The notes under the pieces are model-generated. The model had not been told where the DNA came from, did no database searches, and saw nothing but the letters and a program-made list of their open reading frames with translations. A stretch of 32,433 bases of DNA from an uncultured Clostridia bacterium (GTDB lineage: Bacteria; Bacillota; Clostridia; Oscillospirales; Ruminococcaceae), in NCBI GenBank assembly GCA_944382885.1, contig CALWNT010000163.1:1-32433 (forward strand), in the 5' to 3' direction. The position numbers and the translations under genes were made by a program. Below, in pieces: positions 29,318-32,433 of the stretch. Numbering within the stretch: the stretch's first letter is position 1; each line of letters opens with the position of its first letter.

Positions 29318-30556
29318 ATGAATATCAAATACGAAGGATTTGATTTCGTAGAAAAAGGAATTTGCGCGCCGAAAGGCTTTCAAGCCTCCGGCGTACACTG
29401 CGGAATCAGAAAAAACAAAAGTAAAAAAGATTTAGCGCTGATTTACAGTGATGTACTTTGCAACGCTGCTGCTGTATATACTTTGAATAAGGTGAAGGGC
29501 GCTCCGATTGCTGTTACAAAAGAAAATCTGAAAAACGGCAAGGCGCAGGCGGTCATCATCAACAGCGGGAACGCCAACACCTGCAACGCGGACGGGGAAG
29601 AAAAGGCCCGCATGATGTGCGTTTTGACGGCCGCGGCCTTGAAAATTGATTCGAAAGATGTCATTGTAGGCTCTACTGGCGTGATTGGACAGGTTTTGCC
29701 CATTGAACCGATTCAGGAACATATGGCTGAATTGGCTGAAGCTTTGTCCTGCGATGGGTCGGTGGACGCCGCGGACGCGATTTTGACCACCGATACGGTC
29801 AGAAAGGAACTCGCGGTAGAATTTACCTTAGGCGGGAAGACCTGCCATATCGGCGGTATTGCCAAGGGAAGTGGGATGATTCATCCCAATATGGCAACGA
29901 TGCTCTGCTTTATGACCACAGATGTGGCAATTGATCAGGAACTGCTGCAGCAGACCTTGTCCGCAGTGGTAGACGAAACATTCAACATGGTCTCAATTGA
30001 TGGAGACACTTCCACCAACGATACCTGCGCGATTATGGCTTCCGGCCTTGCGGGAAATCAGGAGATCGTATCCGCTGATACGGAAGAATACAAGGTGTTT
30101 GCGGATGCTCTTTATGTGATTTTGATGAATCTGTCCAGACAGATTGCCGGCGACGGGGAAGGCGCTACCAAGCTGCTGGAATGCACCGTAAACGGCGCGG
30201 TAGATTTGAAAAACGCGAAAATTGTGGCCAAAAGCGTGATTACCTCAAATCTCTTTAAATGCGCTATGTTTGGAGAAGACGCCAACTGGGGCAGGGTTCT
30301 CTGCGCCATTGGGTACAGCGAAGCGGATTTGGATATCCACGGAGTGGAAGTCATTCTCGCCTCAAAAGCCGGAAAAATCACCGTCTGTGAAAACGGAGCC
30401 GGGGTAGATTTCAGCGAAGAAAAAGCCAGCTCTATCCTGAAAGAAGACGAAATCAAAATTATTGTGAATCTCAAAGACGGAGACGCAAAAGCAGTCGCTT
30501 GGGGTTGCGATTTGACCTATGATTATGTTAAAATAAATGGAGATTACCGCACCTAA
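29318..30556 (+). CDS. argJ: Bifunctional ornithine acetyltransferase / N-acetylglutamate synthase
   Basis: The 412-aa enzyme moves the acetyl group from N-acetylornithine to glutamate, so the cycle is fed without new acetyl-CoA, and probably can also use acetyl-CoA. It cleaves itself before the conserved threonine T194 in HPNMATMLCF, making an alpha chain (1-193) and a beta chain (194-412) whose N-terminal Thr is the nucleophile. INSGNANTCN and DGDTSTNDTC are other conserved loops. Whether it is mono- or bifunctional cannot be read with certainty. ATG 29318 has GGGGG upstream; a TTG at 29297 in the same frame is less likely. argB follows after 37 nt. Confidence 0.97.
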   Translation: MNIKYEGFDFVEKGICAPKGFQASGVHCGIRKNKSKKDLALIYSDVLCNAAAVYTLNKVKGAPIAVTKENLKNGKAQAVIINSGNANTCNADGEEKARMMCVLTAAALKIDSKDVIVGSTGVIGQVLPIEPIQEHMAELAEALSCDGSVDAADAILTTDTVRKELAVEFTLGGKTCHIGGIAKGSGMIHPNMATMLCFMTTDVAIDQELLQQTLSAVVDETFNMVSIDGDTSTNDTCAIMASGLAGNQEIVSADTEEYKVFADALYVILMNLSRQIAGDGEGATKLLECTVNGAVDLKNAKIVAKSVITSNLFKCAMFGEDANWGRVLCAIGYSEADLDIHGVEVILASKAGKITVCENGAGVDFSEEKASSILKEDEIKIIVNLKDGDAKAVAWGCDLTYDYVKINGDYRT

Positions 30557-30593
30557 GGGTGGATAAGACTTTACGATAGATTGGAAGAGTGAA

Positions 30594-31460
30594 ATGGAAG
30601 ATATTTCTAACGCGATCCGAGCGCAGGTATTAGTTGATGCGCTTCCTTATATCCAGAAATACTACAACAAAATCATTGTGGTAAAATACGGCGGCAACGC
30701 GATGACCAGCGATGAACTGAAGCAGGCAGTTATGACCGATGTGGTTCTGCTTTCTCTGATTGGCATCAAAGTCGTTTTGGTGCATGGCGGCGGGCCGGAA
30801 ATCAATGATATGCTTTCCAAAATTGGGAAAGAGGCGAAGTTTATTAACGGGCTTCGTTATACCGATCGGGAGACTGCTGAAATTGTGGAGATGGTTTTGG
30901 CAGGAAAGGTCAATAAAAGTCTGGTATCCCTGCTGCAGCGTCACGGCGGTCGTGCCATCGGTCTGTGCGGGACAGACGGCGGTATGATTTCCTGTGTGAA
31001 AAAACAGGGAAAAGTAGACCTGGGTTATGTTGGAGAGATCGTGGATGTAGATACTACTCCCATTGTTGATTGTTTGGATCGGGGATATATCCCGGTGATT
31101 TCATCTGTCGCCACAGATAAAAACGGCGAGATTTTCAATATCAATGCAGATACAGCGGCAGCTAAAATTGCCGCCGCGCTGAAAGCGGAAAATTTAATTT
31201 TGATGACGGATATCCGGGGTCTCTTACGAGACAAGGATGACGAAAGCACCTTTATTCCGGAAGTCGACATCAGTGAGGTGCCGAAACTGATCCGGCAGGG
31301 TATTATTTCCGGCGGGATGATTCCGAAAATTGAATGCTGTGTGGAATCCATCCGGCAGGGAATTGAGAAGGCTTTAATCATCGACGGAAGAATCCCACAC
31401 TCCATTTTGATAGAACTGTTTTCCAAAGAAGGCATTGGTACATTGTTCCGTTCTAAATAG
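30594..31460 (+). CDS. argB: Acetylglutamate kinase
   Basis: The 288-aa enzyme phosphorylates N-acetylglutamate with ATP, the second step of the route. The ATP loop is VVKYGGNAM (about K31 to M37) and the substrate loop is VLVHGGGPEIN; GIISGGMIPKIE and the nearby Lys complete the site. The N-terminal helix (residues 1-24, ISNAIRAQVLVDALPYIQKY) is the extra helix present in hexameric, arginine-inhibited kinases and absent from the E. coli type. With ArgJ recycling acetyl, this is the probable feedback step. The ribosome site is GGAAGAG. A terminator follows before argD. Confidence 0.98.
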   Translation: MEDISNAIRAQVLVDALPYIQKYYNKIIVVKYGGNAMTSDELKQAVMTDVVLLSLIGIKVVLVHGGGPEINDMLSKIGKEAKFINGLRYTDRETAEIVEMVLAGKVNKSLVSLLQRHGGRAIGLCGTDGGMISCVKKQGKVDLGYVGEIVDVDTTPIVDCLDRGYIPVISSVATDKNGEIFNINADTAAAKIAAALKAENLILMTDIRGLLRDKDDESTFIPEVDISEVPKLIRQGIISGGMIPKIECCVESIRQGIEKALIIDGRIPHSILIELFSKEGIGTLFRSK

Positions 31461-31472
31461 CTTGAAGCTTTG

Positions 31473-31506
31473 AAATCCACGCCTTTCCCATTGGCGTGGA
31501 TTTTTT
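31473..31506 (+). terminator. Intrinsic terminator after argB
   Basis: A perfect 11-bp stem AAATCCACGCC/GGCGTGGATTT is followed by TTTTT. It separates argB from argD, so argD probably has its own promoter or depends on readthrough. Confidence 0.88.
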
Positions 31507-31594
31507 GAAAAAGCAAGGCTTCTTGTGAGAAATTCATGCTTGATAAAAACGCAAAGAGAGAATCGTTGTAGATACAAGAAAGAAGGAGTTTGAA

Positions 31595-32433
31595 ATGAGC
31601 GATATTAAAGAACTCGACCAGCAGCATATTGTACATACTTACGGACGTTTTGACGCGGTTCTGGTAAAGGGAAAAGGCAGTACCTGCGAGGATGAAAACG
31701 GCAAAGAATATATTGATTTCACTTCCGGTATCGGAGTAAACTCTTTGGGGTTCTGCAATGACGCGTGGGTCCAGGCTGTGTGCGGACAGGCTGCTACACT
31801 GCAGCACACCAGCAATCTTTATTACACAAAACCGGATGTAATGCTGGCGCAGAAGCTGACCAATATTACTGGTTATGACAAGGTATTTTTTGCGAATTCC
31901 GGTGCGGAAGCCAACGAAGGAGCCATTAAAATCGCGAGAAAATACAGCTTTGATAAATATGGTCAGGGAAGAGAAAATATCATTACTTTGGTAAACTCAT
32001 TTCATGGACGCACGGTAACCACCCTTGCCGCCACCGGACAGGAAGTGTTCCACAACTATTTCTATCCTTTTACAAAAGGGTTTGTGTATGTGGAAGCAAA
32101 TAATTTGGAAGACTTAAAAGCAAAATTAGACGATACCGTCTGCGCCGTATTGTACGAGCATATTCAGGGAGAAGGCGGCGTCATGGCGTTGGATGAGGAA
32201 TTTGTACAGCAGATGGCGAAACTCTGTGAGGAAAAAGACGTCCTTCTTCTTGCCGACGAGGTTCAGACTGGCGTGGGACGGACTGGATATTTTCTTGCAA
32301 GCGAGCATTACGGCATCCATCCGGATGTGGTCACCTTGGCAAAAGGCTTAGGCGGCGGGCTGCCGATTGGAGCCGTTCTCTGTAATGAAAAGACCGCTTC
32401 CGTATTAGGTGCCGGCGATCATGGTACCACCTT
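31595..32433 (+). CDS. argD: Acetylornithine aminotransferase, cut by the right window edge
   Basis: The first 279 residues are present and the frame is still open at the edge. The PLP-dependent enzyme converts N-acetylglutamate semialdehyde to N-acetylornithine. Class III aminotransferase features are visible: FANSGAEANEGAIKIARKY, SFHGRT, DEVQTGVGRTG with the PLP-binding Asp, and the Schiff-base lysine K250 in TLAKGLGGGLPIGA. ATG 31595 has an AAGGAG site 8 nt upstream. It could not be told from ornithine aminotransferase by sequence alone, but the arg context supports ArgD. Confidence 0.96.
   Translation, partial: MSDIKELDQQHIVHTYGRFDAVLVKGKGSTCEDENGKEYIDFTSGIGVNSLGFCNDAWVQAVCGQAATLQHTSNLYYTKPDVMLAQKLTNITGYDKVFFANSGAEANEGAIKIARKYSFDKYGQGRENIITLVNSFHGRTVTTLAATGQEVFHNYFYPFTKGFVYVEANNLEDLKAKLDDTVCAVLYEHIQGEGGVMALDEEFVQQMAKLCEEKDVLLLADEVQTGVGRTGYFLASEHYGIHPDVVTLAKGLGGGLPIGAVLCNEKTASVLGAGDHGTT

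Noticed and set aside
31521-31540. ARG box upstream of argD (GAAATTCAT)
   Set aside because: Only one half-site fits; the other half differs at most positions.
1-32433. CRISPR arrays
   Set aside because: No regularly spaced direct repeats of suitable length were seen on either strand.

Overview
The window suggests a low-to-mid GC Firmicute of class Clostridia, probably a gut Oscillospirales/Ruminococcaceae-type bacterium. Evidence: strong AGGAGG-type ribosome sites, sigma-A promoters, U-rich intrinsic terminators, ATG/GTG/TTG starts, phage families typical of gut Clostridia, and an arginine cluster of the clostridial type. Species cannot be fixed from the sequence alone.

Bases 1 to about 16,982 are the right part of a siphovirus-like prophage read left to right. 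The order is: tail end of a lysin-type SH3 protein; minor capsid protein fused to a zinc-metallopeptidase-like domain; a 77-aa partner; a papain-fold-like small protein; a holin-like protein; a truncated HTH remnant; a Cys-rich KTR zinc ribbon and a tRNA; scaffold; major capsid; head-tail connector; DUF6751-like protein; a DUF4406 enzyme; two minor capsid/tail-completion proteins; tail tube; gpG and Gp15 chaperones; tape measure; DUF6711-like protein; tail hub; and receptor-binding protein. Three intrinsic-terminator-like hairpins lie inside this late operon. The phage ends at a 23-bp tRNA 3'-end remnant (attachment site) followed by the tRNA's own terminator. Integrase, terminase and portal would lie left of the window.

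Bases 17,000 to 24,460 are host genes, mostly single-gene units with their own promoter and/or terminator: a PutP-type sodium/proline symporter, an APH-fold phosphotransferase, a ferritin on the minus strand, a GNAT acetyltransferase, a flavin reductase-like protein, a YcxB-like membrane protein, and two tandem paralogous small lipoproteins. A short promoter-terminator pair after putP may encode a small RNA of about 70 nt.

Bases 24,460 to 25,290 hold no convincing gene. They carry a roughly 460-bp element bounded by a 14-bp inverted repeat and packed with hairpins, then the argG promoter with tandem ARG-box-like operators exactly 21 bp apart.

From 25,294 to the right edge is the arginine cluster argG, argH, argC, argJ, argB and argD (cut by the edge). 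ArgJ, ArgB, ArgC and ArgD run the acetylated glutamate-to-ornithine route. ArgJ recycles the acetyl group, so ArgB, which has the N-terminal helix of arginine-inhibited kinases, is the likely control point. ArgG and ArgH convert citrulline to arginine. The ornithine carbamoyltransferase gene is not in the window.
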